Shown piece by piece: positions 62,756-64,000 of a stretch of 64,000 bases of DNA. The position numbers and the translations under genes were made by a program. Source of the DNA: Trabulsiella odontotermitis (GTDB taxonomy: Bacteria; Pseudomonadota; Gammaproteobacteria; Enterobacterales; Enterobacteriaceae); the NCBI RefSeq assembly GCF_030053895.1, contig NZ_CP125781.1:1-64000 (forward strand), written 5' to 3'. The notes under the pieces are model-generated. The model was given only the letters and a program-made list of their open reading frames with translations. It was not told the origin of the DNA and ran no database searches. How positions within the stretch are numbered: position 1 is the stretch's first letter; every line of letters starts with the position of its first letter.

Positions 62756-63366
62756 ACACTGTGCTTATAGTCAAAGACAGGCAAGCCCAGTTTCAGGCGC
62801 AGCGCCAGCAGGCGAGCGGTGAAACCGAACAACAGCGTCGAAATCACCACCACATCATGGTTGCTGACGTAATGCTGCAGCGCGATGTACAGCACCGCAG
62901 AAGCAAACGAAACCCCTGCATACAGCTCTTTCTGAAAGACCAGTGGAATGCGTTTGCAGAACATATCGCGCAGTACGCCGCCAAACACGCCAGTGACAAC
63001 GGCGGCAATGGTCGCGATAATCGGACCTTCGCCCATATCCAGCGCGATTTGTGCGCCGATGATGGAAAACACCACCAGGCCCAGCGCATCCAGCACCAGA
63101 AAAAGTCGGCGAAGGTGCGGCATTACGGGGGCGAAAATGGTTGTTAACACGGCGGCGGTGGCAACGATGATGACGTATTCAGGATGCTTAACCCAACCCA
63201 GCGGGTAATGCCCTAACAGGATGTCGCGCACGGAGCCACCGCCAAGTGCGGTCGCAGTAGCAATAATAATGACGCCAAAGGTATCCATGCGGCGGCGACC
63301 TGCGGCCAGCGCCCCGGTCATGGCTTCTGCGGTGATACCAATTAAATAAAGAATGTGTAGCAGCAT
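62749..63366 (-). CDS. yicG: TRIC/UPF0126 membrane protein YicG
   Basis: A 205-residue inner-membrane protein with about seven helices in two repeats. Each repeat carries a glycine-rich motif (TALGGGSVRDILLG and TGVFGGVLRDMFCKR). Relatives are trimeric channel-like proteins, and glycine uptake has been linked to this family in E. coli. ATG 63366 gives the E. coli length; five upstream residues are not conserved. It overlaps ligB by 7 bp at the 3' ends. Confidence 0.93.
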   Translation of the reverse strand: MLLHILYLIGITAEAMTGALAAGRRRMDTFGVIIIATATALGGGSVRDILLGHYPLGWVKHPEYVIIVATAAVLTTIFAPVMPHLRRLFLVLDALGLVVFSIIGAQIALDMGEGPIIATIAAVVTGVFGGVLRDMFCKRIPLVFQKELYAGVSFASAVLYIALQHYVSNHDVVVISTLLFGFTARLLALRLKLGLPVFDYKHSVH

Positions 63367-63498
63367 GCTTGCCCCCGTCAACGATGGCGGCAGCTTAGCG
63401 TTTTGTGCGCGCGATCACGATTGAGATTTTCTAACGCGATGCGTTTCGGATAAGTATTTCTAATGTTTTATGTTGGGGGAACTTAATGCAGAAGTTAC

Positions 63499-63526
63499 TA
63501 AAAAGTCCGCAATGATGCGGACTTAA
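63499..63526 (-). terminator. Rho-independent terminator of yicC
   Basis: On the minus strand AAGTCCGCAT-CAT-TGCGGACTTTTTAG forms an 8-bp stem with a T run, 35 bp after the yicC stop. Confidence 0.88.
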
Positions 63527-63560
63527 CCAGGGTGGTTGACGTTCTGAACGTACCTGAATC

Positions 63561-64000
63561 CTACTCGATGTTCTGAATCTGCTCGCGCATTTGCTCGATC
63601 AGTACTTTCAGCTCGATGGCGGAATTGGTCACTTCCGCATTGATGGATTTTGACGCCAGCGTGTTCGACTCGCGGTTGAATTCCTGCATCATGAAGTCGA
63701 GACGGCGACCGACCGCTTCTTTCTTCTTCAGGATGTTATAGGTTTCCTTCACGTGCGCTTCCAGGCGATCCAGCTCTTCGGCAACGTCGATACGCTGCGC
63801 CATCAGCACCAGTTCCTGCTCCAGACGGTTGTTTTCCAGCTGTACTTCCGCCTCTTCCAGCTTCGCCACCAGACGGTCGCGCTGCCATTGCAGGATTTCC
63901 GGCATGTGCGCGCGGACTTTACCCACTTCCGTGCTCACGCCTTCCAGACGTTGTTCGATCAACGCTTTCAGTGCCTGGCCTTCGGTTTCGCGAGCGATGA
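63561..64000 (-). CDS. yicC: YicC family protein, 3' part only
   Basis: The C-terminal half of YicC, a conserved protein linked to RNA turnover and stress adaptation. About 145 of the usual 287 residues are inside the window, to the stop at 63561 (TAG). Visible parts are GVSTEVGKVRAHMPEILQWQRDRL, the heptad-rich LEAHVKETYNILKKKEAVGRRLDFMMQEFNRE and the end REQIQNIE. The frame stays open to the window edge. In E. coli dinD lies between yicC and yicG; here there is none. Confidence 0.95.
   Translation of the reverse strand, partial: IARETEGQALKALIEQRLEGVSTEVGKVRAHMPEILQWQRDRLVAKLEEAEVQLENNRLEQELVLMAQRIDVAEELDRLEAHVKETYNILKKKEAVGRRLDFMMQEFNRESNTLASKSINAEVTNSAIELKVLIEQMREQIQNIE

Overview
The window reads as chromosomal DNA of a member of the Enterobacteriaceae from the Escherichia/Salmonella/Citrobacter group. 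Nearly every protein aligns end to end, from memory, with an E. coli or Salmonella homologue, and group-specific small elements are present: tisB/IstR, the ivbL leader, OxyS and the ibpA thermometer region. Position 1 is the GTG start codon of dnaA, so the sequence is probably a chromosome linearised at dnaA. The deoxyribose operon deoQKPX next to ilvN is a Salmonella-like trait. I cannot name the species.

Layout. (1) 1-6019: dnaA-dnaN-recF-gyrB, the replication operon. (2) 6173-13528: the phosphatase yidA, the D-galactonate operon dgoRKADT, yidR and the lipoprotein gene yidQ. (3) 13831-16748: heat-shock genes ibpA-ibpB and the transporter-like yidE. (4) 16741-22828: a sulfatase locus with an AraC-type regulator (yidL), a sodium/solute symporter (yidK), a sulfatase (yidJ), two small membrane proteins (yidH, yidG) and a full-length radical-SAM sulfatase-maturing enzyme (yidF). 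(5) 22829-27520: emrD, a GNAT acetyltransferase, the SOS toxin tisB with its antisense RNA IstR-1, the attenuator leader ivbL, and ilvBN. (6) 27522-31961: deoQ and deoKPX. (7) 32090-38181: yicN, nepI, yicL, then murQ-murP without a murR, and a LysR regulator. (8) 38288-39389: a flavoprotein/NTF2-like gene pair divergent from that regulator. (9) 39431-47627: argE/argCBH, OxyS/oxyR, sthA, fabR-yijD. (10) 47774-54894: sbp, cdh, an SLC13-type transporter, tpiA, yiiQ, yiiR, fpr, glpX. (11) 54945-64000: recG, trmH, spoT, rpoZ, gmk, ligB, yicG and the 3' part of yicC.

The most striking large-scale feature is gene order. Blocks 1-7 and 11 follow the E. coli order left of oriC. Blocks 9 and 10 come in E. 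coli from the other side of oriC and lie there in the opposite relative order. Here they sit between yicL and recG, joined cleanly at yijD|sbp and glpX|recG with no insertion sequence. This points to rearrangement (for example nested inversions around the origin), or to an assembly or design artefact that should be excluded.

Functionally the window is mostly housekeeping (replication initiation, arginine and branched-chain amino acid synthesis, stringent response, redox defence) plus accessory sugar and sulfate-ester catabolism (galactonate, deoxyribose, N-acetylmuramate, sulfated substrates). No phage, IS element, CRISPR array, tRNA or rRNA was seen. The less explained parts are hairpins that would bury the ribosome binding sites of the SLC13-type transporter and yidR, the regulator-flavoprotein-NTF2 cassette, and the mur operon lacking its usual repressor.
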